A DNA stretch of 64,000 nucleotides from Microcoleus sp. EPA2 (lineage in GTDB: Bacteria; Cyanobacteriota; Cyanobacteriia; Cyanobacteriales; Microcoleaceae): NCBI GenBank assembly GCA_020882975.1, contig JAHRFD010000001.1:370388-434387 (forward strand). Reading direction: 5' to 3'. The notes beneath the pieces are model-generated. The model saw nothing but the letters and a program-made list of their open reading frames with translations. It made no database searches and had not been told where the DNA came from. The position numbers were made by a program, and so were the translations under genes. Shown one piece after another: positions 15,808 through 23,673 of this stretch; position 1 is the first letter of the stretch; each line of letters begins with the position of its first letter.

Positions 15808-15950
15808 AAGCAGGAAAACGATTTTATGGGCATTTGTGGGACTCGGAGGGCCGACACTCTTGGCACAGCCCCTGCCAAGAATGAAACCGCCGTGCCCCAA
15901 GGGGGTAAGAAGAAAGCAGGAAGCAGCTAGAGGGATGGAAAATTTAATTT

Positions 15951-16637
15951 TTAAGCTTTTATTTTTAATTCAGCTTGTGCTTCCCGTCGCAGTCTAGTGG
16001 CAATTCTAAAGAGTTCTTGACCTGTATGCAAGTGCCTATCGTCGTAGTTTAAGGTAAATAAATGTAATTCTTCTATGCCATCTCCGACTTGATTGATGCA
16101 GTAGTAAAGATGAGCGGCTACTCCGGCCACGTTAGATGGATTAGGCATGGAACGAAAAAATTTTTGAGCTTGTTTGAGAAACTCGCGACTGGCTTCGAGA
16201 TAGGTTTGAAAATTTTCTATCAATTCGTCATCAAAAGGGTCTGCTGATAATTGGTCAATTTCTTTTTTGAGTGGTTTCAATATGTTGTTGAGAAATCTAT
16301 TCACGGGTTTGTATACTTTAATCAGCCACTGTTCCATGTGTTCGTCGGCATCCCGTGCAGTGGCTGTTTGCTGGCGGCTGATGTTTTCGTTGGAAACAGG
16401 TTGTGCTTGCTGTACGGTGCGATGGAAAATTTGGCGATCGTAGGATTGTCTGTGCTGGGCATCTCCTAGTATTTCATAGGCTGCATTCAGGCGGACAATT
16501 TGTTCGTGACCAGCGGTTTGACTGTTACTATCTGGATGAAATAATTTGACTAAACGGCGGTAGGCTTGTTTAATCTCGGCTTGTGTTGCGGTTGGGGTGA
16601 CGTTTAGGGTTTGGTAGTGATTGCTAGGCTCAGACAC
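15951..16637 (-). CDS. DnaJ-domain protein
   Basis: The 228-aa protein has an N-terminal J domain (residues 7-66: YQTLNVTPTATQAEIKQAYRRL, HPD motif in LFHPDSN, YEILGDAQHRQSYDRQIF) that stimulates Hsp70 (DnaK) ATPase. There is no Gly/Phe or zinc-finger region. The C-terminal part (about 100-225) is helical, lacks a known domain, and may bind a specific client. Confidence 0.85.
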   Translation of the reverse strand: MSEPSNHYQTLNVTPTATQAEIKQAYRRLVKLFHPDSNSQTAGHEQIVRLNAAYEILGDAQHRQSYDRQIFHRTVQQAQPVSNENISRQQTATARDADEHMEQWLIKVYKPVNRFLNNILKPLKKEIDQLSADPFDDELIENFQTYLEASREFLKQAQKFFRSMPNPSNVAGVAAHLYYCINQVGDGIEELHLFTLNYDDRHLHTGQELFRIATRLRREAQAELKIKA

Positions 16638-16820
16638 GCTTTTATTTCCTTGAAATTTGATAATTTACCCAAAAATTATTGACAATAGTTTCAGGTTTTG
16701 CTATAATACTTAGTATTTACTTGAAACAGAATAAAGTTCACTGTAGGTAAAAAACCTAAGTTTTCCAATTATTATAAATCTGTTTGAAAAAAACAGCGGT
16801 TGTTGAGAAATTTGTAGTGC

Positions 16821-16853
16821 AAAGCGGCGACTTCTTGAAGAAGTCGCCGCTTT
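16821..16853 (-). terminator. Terminator of the sigG / anti-sigma operon
   Basis: A perfect 14-bp stem AAAGCGGCGACTTC / GAAGTCGCCGCTTT with a 5-nt loop lies 52 bp past the stop codon of the minus-strand anti-sigma gene. It is symmetric and could act in both directions. Confidence 0.75.
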
Positions 16854-16904
16854 CGGTTTTGGGTTTTTCAGGCAAAATCAATGGAATCTGTTGAGCTAAA
16901 ACTC

Positions 16905-17480
16905 TTACTTGTGGCCAGATTTGGGAATTTCCACCACCGGTGCATCGACTCCGAGGAGCAAATCGTTAGGATTAATAATCTCCACCACAGGCTCGTTTAA
17001 TGCCACCACCAAACCGTCATATTCAGGATTAACGGGGGATTGAGCAAACTGGGGACTGAAGGATTGGCGGCCACTACTGACACCAGACACTACCGCGACC
17101 AACAAAGCTGCGATCGCGCATCCACCCCAGACTATCATCCGTTTCGGCTTGCGTTCAACTCGCTGCAACACCTTGGCGGCCAACTCCTGTGCCGATTGTG
17201 CCGAAGGCGGTACCGGAAGAGACTGAAAACTCTGCTGCATAGTTAGCAGTCGCGAGTACAAAGCTTTAGTGGCGGGGTCCGTTGCCAGCCATTCCTCAAC
17301 TTGCCGCCGTTCGGCAGCAGTAACTTCGCCATCGAGGTAGGCGCTGAGCATTTCAAAGCGATCGCAAGTCATAGTAGTTACATTCCCCTGAGCATGATTT
17401 TGTTGAGCTTGATTCCTAGCGAGTGCATCCCCGCCACCTTGGTGATGCTGATTGTGTTCCGATTCAAAGTTAGATTTCAT
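16905..17480 (-). CDS. Anti-sigma factor, membrane-anchored
   Basis: The 191-aa protein has a RsrA/RseA-like N-terminal anti-sigma domain (CDRFEMLSAYLDGEVTAAER then RQVEEWLATDPATKALYSRL), one membrane helix (about residues 115-134, MIVWGGCAIAALLVAVVSGV) and a short periplasmic or lumenal tail. It has only one cysteine in the domain, so it is not a zinc-binding ZAS type. It lies directly downstream of the ECF sigma gene, the usual arrangement for a cognate regulator. An alternative start is ATG 17372 (MTCDRFE); both starts have a purine-rich upstream sequence. Confidence 0.82.
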   Translation of the reverse strand: MKSNFESEHNQHHQGGGDALARNQAQQNHAQGNVTTMTCDRFEMLSAYLDGEVTAAERRQVEEWLATDPATKALYSRLLTMQQSFQSLPVPPSAQSAQELAAKVLQRVERKPKRMIVWGGCAIAALLVAVVSGVSSGRQSFSPQFAQSPVNPEYDGLVVALNEPVVEIINPNDLLLGVDAPVVEIPKSGHK

Positions 17481-17622
17481 AATTTATACTGCTTCCTCAC
17501 ATTCGGGAAAGTATCACCTCTCCCTTAGTATTATTTAGAGCTTATTTATATTGACAAATAGAAGTTTTGATGTTAGCTAAAACTTCACCAAATCTTCTGT
17601 TGTTACCTGGCAAATCACTAGA

Positions 17623-18306
17623 CTAATTACCGTCTAGATATTTTTGCAATTGCAACTGCAATCTTTGGCGAGCTCTGGCAATTCTCGACTTGACAGTGCC
17701 GAGAGAAACTCCTGTCATTTCAGCTATTTCTTCATAGGCTAACCCTTGGATTTCTCTCAAAACAATGGTCGTGCGGAATACTTCTGGTAAATCCGCGATC
17801 GCCTCCCGCAATTGGTCGTAAAATTCTCTGGTCGTCAAATCTTCCTCCGGTCCCGGACAATCTGCCGGAATCTCCCAATCGACTTCCCCATCTTCGAGAG
17901 TACGGGGTACATCCAGGGAGAGGGGAGTGCGGACGCGCTTGCGCTTGCGCAGCTCATCATAAAATAAATTTGTGGCAATGCGACTCAGCCAGCCCCTAAA
18001 TTTGACAGGCTCTTGTAAGCGATTGATATTTCGATAAACTCGAATCCAGACTTCCTGAGCCAAATCAGGGCGGTCTTGCCAGTCAGGGGCCAAGTGATAG
18101 AGAACGCGATCGACATGGGATTGATATCGCTTCAACAGTTCTGAAAAAGCAGCGCTTTCAGGTCGATTTCCTTCCTGACACCGCAACACCAAGTCATAGT
18201 TAGAGAGTTTTTCCGCTGGCAATTGCACTCTTTGAACGGTCGCCACAACCGCAGACCAGGACACTGAAATAAAGTCACTCATGGGTGGAATCGGGTCATC
18301 GAACAT
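17623..18306 (-). CDS. sigG: ECF-type sigma factor, SigG-like
   Basis: The 227-aa protein is a group-3/ECF sigma factor. Region 2 reads FSELLKRYQSHVDRVLYHLAPDW, then DLAQEVWIRVYRNINRL and FRGWLSRIATNLFYDELRKRKR. Region 4 reads LPEVFRTTIVLREIQGLAYEEIAEMTG with VSLGTVKSRIARARQRL as the helix-turn-helix. The sequence and the downstream anti-sigma gene fit the cyanobacterial SigG group, known for envelope-stress control in Synechocystis. An alternative start is the Met nine codons in (18282, MSDFISVSW), which family memory slightly favours. Confidence 0.88.
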   Translation of the reverse strand: MFDDPIPPMSDFISVSWSAVVATVQRVQLPAEKLSNYDLVLRCQEGNRPESAAFSELLKRYQSHVDRVLYHLAPDWQDRPDLAQEVWIRVYRNINRLQEPVKFRGWLSRIATNLFYDELRKRKRVRTPLSLDVPRTLEDGEVDWEIPADCPGPEEDLTTREFYDQLREAIADLPEVFRTTIVLREIQGLAYEEIAEMTGVSLGTVKSRIARARQRLQLQLQKYLDGN

Positions 18307-18402
18307 TCCATGATTTTTGACGTTGCGCTATCTTCGGAAGTTCCCAAACAGGCCAATAGACAGGAGAGAGTGGGCAGGGCTAGGGGGGGTGACTTCTTGC
18401 TT

Positions 18403-18891
18403 CTAACCAGCAACTTCGCACGCACCAATATTAACCCAACTACTAGAACCATCAGCCCAATGTTCCTTTTTCCAAATGGGAACATGATGTTTGAGCGTGT
18501 CTATCCCGTACTGACAAGCTGCAAAGGCCTCCCGTCGGTGGGGACAGCCCACGGCTACCAACACGCTGATTTCCCCCACTTCCAAGCGTCCGACGCGGTG
18601 ATGAATGACTACTCGATTGACATCAGCCCACTGGCGACGAATTTCCGTGGCGATTTCCTGGAATACTCTCACCGCCATTGGTTCGTAAGCTTGGTACTCT
18701 AGGGCAATTACAGGTTTACCCTCAGTTTGGTTGCGGACAGTACCGCTCATCAATACCACCGCTCCGTTAGCTTCGTCATCTGCCAAAGTGTAGATTTCTT
18801 CTACAGATAAAGGGGCAAAAGTAATGGCAAAACTGTCTTGCCGATTGGGTTGAGGAACTGTGTTGATGGATAGAGCAGCGCCATAATTCAT
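18403..18891 (-). CDS. moaE: Molybdopterin synthase catalytic subunit
   Basis: The 162-aa protein is MoaE, which with MoaD inserts two sulfurs into precursor Z to form molybdopterin. Family motifs include GAVVLMSGTVRNQTEGKPV, LEYQAYEPMA, VIHHRVGRLEVGEISVLVAV, HRREAFAACQYGID and the catalytic-lysine segment VPIWKKEHWADG. It lies 96 bp upstream of sigG on the same strand; moaD is not adjacent. Confidence 0.93.
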   Translation of the reverse strand: MNYGAALSINTVPQPNRQDSFAITFAPLSVEEIYTLADDEANGAVVLMSGTVRNQTEGKPVIALEYQAYEPMAVRVFQEIATEIRRQWADVNRVVIHHRVGRLEVGEISVLVAVGCPHRREAFAACQYGIDTLKHHVPIWKKEHWADGSSSWVNIGACEVAG

Positions 18892-19366
18892 GGTTGGGAA
18901 ATAGTGCTGGAGAACTTAATTTATCTTGACACAATGCCAGTGGCGATCGCTCGATGTTTACCGGATCTAATTTATTATCGATCGCACTGTAACCAATCAA
19001 TCAGCAAATTTTAGGCGATCGACAGTATCATTTATCTATCCAGGAATCAATCTCGAACCCCAAGTCATTTGTTGATTCCCATCGCAATGATACAAATACC
19101 TCAAATCAGAGCGTCCGAGCATTCCCCCCTCACCCAAGATTTTCAGCAGCCGATGTAAACTTTATTGATTTTTTTGCCATCCAAGCTGCTGACATGGCAT
19201 CATATACCTGTGCAGGATTCAGGCAAATAGTCTAATATTCGGTAACAGCAAGACCCTAAAAGTTCTTTGTGCCTTCTGTGACACATAAGTTAATAATTAG
19301 AGCTTGTAATCGATTTTTTGATCTGAGTCTCCAGCGACAACAGTTAACAACAATCATGAGGAAACT
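18892..19366. other. Intergenic region between moaE and the SH3 gene
   Basis: A divergent gap of 475 bp with no supported gene. An ATGAGGAAACT sequence just before 19367 supplies a good ribosome-binding site (GAGGAA) for the SH3 protein. Confidence 0.5.
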
Positions 19367-19762
19367 ATGGAAGCACTAGCATTGAACCACTCTTTTGTTG
19401 CTTATGAATCTCCAGAGTCTGAACTCCAGCTCAAGTCCTTAGACGAACTGGGTTTAAAAATTCCTAATTCTGCATGGGTAGGCGTTGTAGGTATGGCCGT
19501 AGCTTTATCTGTGGTGAGTATTCCTGGGGAAGCCCAGGCAAGTTGTGGGTATCGCAAATGCGGTGGTCATCACAAGTATCACAGCTCTACCCAAGTTGTT
19601 ACCAATGGCGGGCGACTGAATATCCGCCACCGACCCACTAAATGTTCTCATGTCATTGGCAAGTTATATGATGGAGATTATGTGGCATTGAGTGGTCGTT
19701 ACAAACATGGTTGGGCCCAACTCGCAAACGGTGGCTGGGTATCTGCTGCCTGGATTCAATAA
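19367..19762 (+). CDS. Secreted bacterial SH3-domain protein
   Basis: The 131-aa protein has an internal hydrophobic segment (WVGVVGMAVALSVVSIPGEAQA, about residues 37-58) ending in an AQA signal-peptidase-like site, so the mature part should be exported despite a long leader. Residues 75-131 form an SH3b domain (GGRLNIRHRPTKCSHVIGKL, YDGDYVALSGRYKHGWAQL then GGWVSAAWI). SH3b domains usually bind peptidoglycan or cell-surface peptides. No catalytic domain is present, so its target is unknown. Confidence 0.78.
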   Translation: MEALALNHSFVAYESPESELQLKSLDELGLKIPNSAWVGVVGMAVALSVVSIPGEAQASCGYRKCGGHHKYHSSTQVVTNGGRLNIRHRPTKCSHVIGKLYDGDYVALSGRYKHGWAQLANGGWVSAAWIQ

Positions 19763-19801
19763 ATCTTAACTAGAAAAGTTTATTTTTCTAGAAAGAGTGT
19801 T

Positions 19802-19832
19802 AATCGTTACCAAGTCGAGCCTGGTAACGATT
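19802..19832. terminator. Hairpin between convergent genes
   Basis: AATCGTTACCA (19802-19812) pairs perfectly with TGGTAACGATT (19822-19832) around a 9-nt loop, followed by ATTTTC. A smaller CTAGAAAA/TTTTCTAG hairpin precedes it near 19769. The stem resembles the dispersed CGTTACCAGGC family. It probably terminates both the SH3 gene and pyrB. Confidence 0.7.
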
Positions 19833-19854
19833 ATTTTCAATAGCAACCGCAAGT

Positions 19855-20835
19855 TTAAACTTTACCGCCACCGATCAGGTAAAGTAAGGCCATCCGCACC
19901 GCCACCCCGCTGGTAACTTGCTGAGAAATGAGACTAAATTGGGGATCGTCCATCAAATCGGAACTAATTTCCACGCCACGGTTCACCGGACCTGGGTGTA
20001 AAACCTTGACATCGGGTTTGCAGAGTTGGAGTCGATCGCGCGTAATCCCATACAGAGAATGATACTCTCGTAAACTCGGTAGCAAATTCTGGCTCATCCG
20101 TTCCTTTTGCAGGCGCAAAGTCATCACAAAATCAGCATCGGCCAAAGCAGGTTCGAGATGCCAGTGCAAACATAACTTACCTTCCCTACCTTCGCCGCAC
20201 TCAGCAAACAAAAGTGGGAGTAAAGTAGGCGGTCCGGCGAGGTGAACTTGAGCCCCGGAAGCCGTTAAACTCCAGATATTAGACCGGGCTACCCGCGAAT
20301 GCAAAATATCCCCAACCACAGCAATTTTTTTGCCTGCTAAAAGTTTCAGTCTCGGACGTTCGGGATCTAAAAGAGAACAGATAGTAAAAAGGTCTAACAA
20401 ACCTTGGGAAGGGTGTTCGTGCTGACCATCTCCAGCATTGAGAACACTGACTCTCGAACCCAATCGATCCATTTCCGAGGCAATAGTGCTAGGCACTCCC
20501 GCCTGTCCGTGGCGGATTACCATCAAATCCGTCCCCATGGCCAGATAAGTCTTAGCCGTATCGAGAATCGTCTCTCCCTTGGTGAGAGAAGAGCTACCAG
20601 GGGTAAAATTGAGGGTATCGGCTGAAAGTCGCTTTGCAGCCAACTCAAAACTATTGCGAGTCCGGGTAGAAGGCTCAAAAAACAAGTTCGCCACGACTTG
20701 ACCCTGCAAAGCTGGCACTTTCTTGGTGCGGCGGCCGAGTACCTCCCGAAAACTCGCCGCCGTTTGCAGCACTGTATCGTATTCGTCGGAAGTAAAATCA
20801 GCCAGAGTGAGAATGTGGCGCCGAGTCCAAGTCAT
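19855..20835 (-). CDS. pyrB: Aspartate carbamoyltransferase catalytic subunit
   Basis: The 326-aa protein is PyrB, which joins carbamoyl phosphate and aspartate in de novo pyrimidine synthesis. It shows the carbamoyl-phosphate signature [18 protein letters not shown], the second-domain [14 protein letters not shown] loop, [22 protein letters not shown] and the aspartate-binding [11 protein letters not shown]. The length is normal. No regulatory PyrI is adjacent. It lies just past the right end of the tnpB element on the same strand. Confidence 0.95.
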   Translation of the reverse strand: MTWTRRHILTLADFTSDEYDTVLQTAASFREVLGRRTKKVPALQGQVVANLFFEPSTRTRNSFELAAKRLSADTLNFTPGSSSLTKGETILDTAKTYLAMGTDLMVIRHGQAGVPSTIASEMDRLGSRVSVLNAGDGQHEHPSQGLLDLFTICSLLDPERPRLKLLAGKKIAVVGDILHSRVARSNIWSLTASGAQVHLAGPPTLLPLLFAECGEGREGKLCLHWHLEPALADADFVMTLRLQKERMSQNLLPSLREYHSLYGITRDRLQLCKPDVKVLHPGPVNRGVEISSDLMDDPQFSLISQQVTSGVAVRMALLYLIGGGKV

Positions 20836-21083
20836 AGAGTTAAGTCGAGAGTAGCAAGTTTCAAGTGAACAAACCTGACGGTCAACTGAGTACAGTTAGA
20901 CCGCAGGCTTCTTTTTCCTTTTTTGCAAAGGCTTTTGTGAGTGACGGAGTTCCCCCGCCACTTTCTTAAAAGACTCCTGAATGCGGATTTGTGTACAGCC
21001 GCCCAGAATGTTCGATCGAGATTTAGTGATAATCTTGACATCCACCCCGGCGTAAACGCACGGGGATTCCTAAGACTCACGAC
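20836..21083. other. Flank between pyrB and the tnpB right end
   Basis: No gene is supported here; open frames read through the hairpin. The segment adjacent to the hairpin (below 21030) would be where an omega-RNA guide is read if the element is active. Confidence 0.5.
21045..21065 (-). repeat. IS right-end hairpin
   Basis: Read on the tnpB strand, CCCCG-T-GCG-TTTA-CGC-CGGGG lies about 20 nt after the tnpB stop codon and is followed by TGGATGTCAA, typical of cyanobacterial IS200/IS605 right ends. It is also the expected 3' part of the omega-RNA (reRNA). Confidence 0.75.
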
Positions 21084-22265
21084 TTAGGTTTCTGCTTCCG
21101 TCCTCAGAGGGGATTTCGCACCAGCCTTAACAGATTTACTCTGTTCGGGTCTTACAGTCGCTCCACAGACTGCCACGGCAAGCCCTGCCGCCAAAATATT
21201 CTTTGCCGCGTTGATGTCTCGGTCATGGTGCGTCCCGCAATTAGGACAATACCATTCCCGGATATTCAACGGCATCTTGTCAACGATATGTCCGCAATTG
21301 CCACACCGTTTTGAACTCGGAAACCATCGGTCAATCTTAATTAAAGTACGACCGTACCCATCGCACTTGTAATCTAGTTGTCTGACTAATTCCCCCCAAC
21401 TTGCATCACTTATAGCTAGAGCAAGTTTCCGGTTTTTAACCAGATTCTTCACAGCTAAGTCTTCTACGGCGATGGTTTGGTTTTCACGCACCAACCGTGT
21501 TGTTAACTTGTGAAGATGATCTTTCCTTGCATCAGTAATTTCTTGATGCACTTTCGCTACTTTAAGCCGTGCTTTGTGACGGTTGTTTGACCCTTTTTGC
21601 TTGCGACTTAAGGCTTTCTGCGCTCTTCTAAGCTTGCGATACTTTGCCTTGAATCCTTTGGGATTGGCAATCTTTTCGCCAGTGCTTAGAGTGAGCAAGC
21701 TTGTAACTCCCAGGTCGATGCCGACTTGATTATCTGTTTTGGGTAGTGTTTCAATTTCAACATCTACCAGCAGAGAAACCGACCACCTACCTGATGGTGC
21801 AAGCTTCACGCTTAAGGTTGATGGTATGGCACCATCAGGTAGTGTCCGGCTCCAGCGAATTGGTAACGCTTGTGTGCTTTTTGCTAGGTAGACTTGTCCA
21901 TCTCTGAACTTAAATGCTGACTTGGTAAATTCTGCACTACCACCATTGCGTTTCTTTTTGAAGTTAGGATATTTTGCCCGCCCATCAAAAAAGTTGGTAT
22001 AAGCCGTTTGTAAATGTCTCAAGCATTGCTGTAATGGCACACAGCTAACTTTGTTCAGAAAATCTAGTTCTTCGGTTTTCTTCCATTCAGTTAACATTGA
22101 AGAAGTTTCAGCATAGCCTACCCGTTTCTGTTGTGCGTACCAAGCTTCCGTTCTTGTGGCTAAAGCACGGTTGTAGACCAAACGAATACAACCCAAAGTA
22201 CGTCGCAACAAACTTTCTTGTTCCGGCGTTGGGTAGAATCGATAGCTGAAGGCTTTTAGTGTCAT
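21084..22265 (-). CDS. tnpB: TnpB RNA-guided endonuclease (IS200/IS605)
   Basis: The 393-aa protein is a full-length TnpB. It has an N-terminal helix-turn-helix (YRFYPTPEQESLLRRTLGCI), RuvC-like motifs with Asp184 (VGIDLGVTSL), Glu268 (IAVEDLAVKNL) and Asp350 (HDRDINAAKNIL), and a zinc ribbon with Cys321, Cys324, Cys340 and Cys343. All catalytic positions are intact, so nuclease activity is plausible. TnpB proteins, ancestors of Cas12, use an RNA from the element's right end to cut DNA and help retain the element. The C-terminal tail after VCGATVRPEQ is family-typical. Confidence 0.95.
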   Translation of the reverse strand: MTLKAFSYRFYPTPEQESLLRRTLGCIRLVYNRALATRTEAWYAQQKRVGYAETSSMLTEWKKTEELDFLNKVSCVPLQQCLRHLQTAYTNFFDGRAKYPNFKKKRNGGSAEFTKSAFKFRDGQVYLAKSTQALPIRWSRTLPDGAIPSTLSVKLAPSGRWSVSLLVDVEIETLPKTDNQVGIDLGVTSLLTLSTGEKIANPKGFKAKYRKLRRAQKALSRKQKGSNNRHKARLKVAKVHQEITDARKDHLHKLTTRLVRENQTIAVEDLAVKNLVKNRKLALAISDASWGELVRQLDYKCDGYGRTLIKIDRWFPSSKRCGNCGHIVDKMPLNIREWYCPNCGTHHDRDINAAKNILAAGLAVAVCGATVRPEQSKSVKAGAKSPLRTEAET

Positions 22266-22340
22266 GCTGACCTTAAGTACGCTTCACATACTAGCACGTC
22301 TTGTGTGAAATGGTAGATATTAACAAAAATTCATGTAAAG

Positions 22341-22357
22341 CCGTCCTAAAAGGACGG
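22341..22357 (-). repeat. Probable IS left-end hairpin
   Basis: CCGTCC-TAAAA-GGACGG lies about 75 bp upstream of the tnpB start, in the position expected for the left-end recognition hairpin. The following GGGTTTCAGACCCA contains a second small inverted repeat. Confidence 0.55.
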
Positions 22358-22378
22358 GGTTTCAGACCCATTTTTTTG

Positions 22379-22948
22379 ATGAACAGTATCCAACAAATTT
22401 TGACAACCTTTGCCGCCAGTACAGTTATAATGGGTTTGTATAGCTGTAGTATGCTGCCCCCTAACCGCATCCAGTCTCGCAGATTACACGCTAACAGTGT
22501 ACCTATGGCAATCTCGCTCAAAGTCGAGTCAGCAGCAGCCAGCCAAACACCTTCGCTTCTGTCTGCGACTCCAGGGATGCAGCTATCAGACACTGCAAAG
22601 ATAGTCACAGTTACAGTCTACGAACCAGACTCTGAGTGCAAAACACTGATGCCCCAGCCAATTTCACTCCCTGCTGAAAAATCGCTGTTAGCAGCAGTGT
22701 CTAAGATTCTGGAAAGACAATATGGCGGTGACTTAAACTTTGCTTATCGGGTAAGTGTCGATCGAAACAGTGGCAAGGCTATAATAGATTTGCGAGTCTC
22801 CCCCGACTCCAAACGTACTTTGACTTCCATGTCAACCTGCGAACAGCTAGCTATCTTCGGCAGTTTGCGCAAAACTCTCATCGCTAACCCAGTGTGGAAC
22901 GTGAAACAAGTGCAGTTCACATCGCGGGGAGAAGACATTTCGCTGTAG
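22379..22948 (+). CDS. GerMN-domain lipoprotein-like protein
   Basis: Starting at ATG 22379 the product has 189 aa. The N-terminus (MNSIQQILTTFAASTVIMGL then YSCS) resembles a lipoprotein signal, although Tyr at -2 of the cysteine is unusual. The C-terminal half (about residues 80-185: VTVYEPDSECKTLMPQPISL, AEKSLLAAVSKILE, FAYRVSVDRNSGKAIIDLRV) fits a GerMN sporulation/germination-type domain, widespread in cyanobacterial envelope proteins. A frame extension upstream to 22301 runs through the IS left-end hairpin and is therefore unlikely to be native coding sequence. Confidence 0.68.
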   Translation: MNSIQQILTTFAASTVIMGLYSCSMLPPNRIQSRRLHANSVPMAISLKVESAAASQTPSLLSATPGMQLSDTAKIVTVTVYEPDSECKTLMPQPISLPAEKSLLAAVSKILERQYGGDLNFAYRVSVDRNSGKAIIDLRVSPDSKRTLTSMSTCEQLAIFGSLRKTLIANPVWNVKQVQFTSRGEDISL

Positions 22949-23304
22949 CAGCATCTAGCTGTAGTTGCAGGAATTTGCCAAATCTTGTCAAAAACAGGAC
23001 TCCGGCAGTCATCGCAACTAACAAAAGCTAGAAATAGTCAAGGCCACCCATAACCAGTCGCTAATCAACAGCAGATAGTGGTGGCACTTAAAGATGATCA
23101 ATTCTTTCGAGTCAGTCTTGACTATTAAGTCTTGCTTATAGCCCCTTGTCAAAACCAACGATGTTAAGATATAAGTTGAAGATGTAGCTTCCCGAAAAAA
23201 ATCTACACGTATCTTGGTGAAACTGTTCTTGGCGAAACTGCGACAAAAAGTGAGAGCCGGGAAGTTGTAATTACAAGCAAGATTTAAACAATTCAAGAGG
23301 TATT
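22949..23304. other. Intergenic region upstream of DUF4327
   Basis: A 356-bp gap with no gene or RNA family recognised. An AAGAGGTATT sequence just before 23305 gives the DUF4327 gene a ribosome-binding site. Confidence 0.5.
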
Positions 23305-23523
23305 ATGAACCAGCAGGTTATACAGCCGATGGTTAAGTTCCAGCGTCAGGTGCAATCTCTCGTCACGTCTGACATCATCAAACCGACAGACAGCATTTGG
23401 AAGATTGCTCTGCTATACGGGGACGAATGGCCCTACTGGAAGCAGCAACTCACAGAGTTTGACTTTTCCATGCAAGACCCCGTGAGCGAGTTGTTAGCTG
23501 TAGAAGCTTGGGACGAAGAATAA
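23305..23523 (+). CDS. DUF4327 protein
   Basis: The 72-aa soluble protein has the conserved cyanobacterial pattern HPMVKxQRQV...DSIWKIALLxGDEW then FxFSMQDPxSELLAVExWDEE (here IQPMVKFQRQVQSLVTSDII and DSIWKIALLYGDEWPYWK). The family is confined to cyanobacteria and uncharacterised. It stands alone with its own upstream region. Confidence 0.8.
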   Translation: MNQQVIQPMVKFQRQVQSLVTSDIIKPTDSIWKIALLYGDEWPYWKQQLTEFDFSMQDPVSELLAVEAWDEE

Positions 23524-23673
23524 GAGCAACGACAAGGAAGACTAGGGTGTTTAGAAATAGGGGGTTTCCAAACATCCTCAGAGCTGATACTAAATAAAGG
23601 TTTTTTTGAGCGACTTTTGCTGACATTAAAGAAATCATGAACAAAAAATACAGGTTCTAACTTCTGCCTGCCT

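Larger units (their letters stand above)
21030..22365 (-). mobile_element. IS200/IS605-type element with tnpB only
   Basis: The element comprises the intact tnpB, a right-end hairpin at 21045-21065 and a probable left-end hairpin at 22341-22357. No Y1 transposase tnpA is present, so movement would need a transposase in trans. The exact termini are approximate, because IS605 elements make no target duplication. Confidence 0.75.

Noticed and set aside
22301-22378. N-terminal extension of the GerMN-like protein
   Set aside because: It is encoded by the IS left-end hairpin region; ATG 22379 followed by a signal-like sequence is more natural.
23018-23296. Possible minus-strand 92-aa gene upstream of DUF4327
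   Set aside because: Composition looks random and no family or ribosome-binding site was seen.
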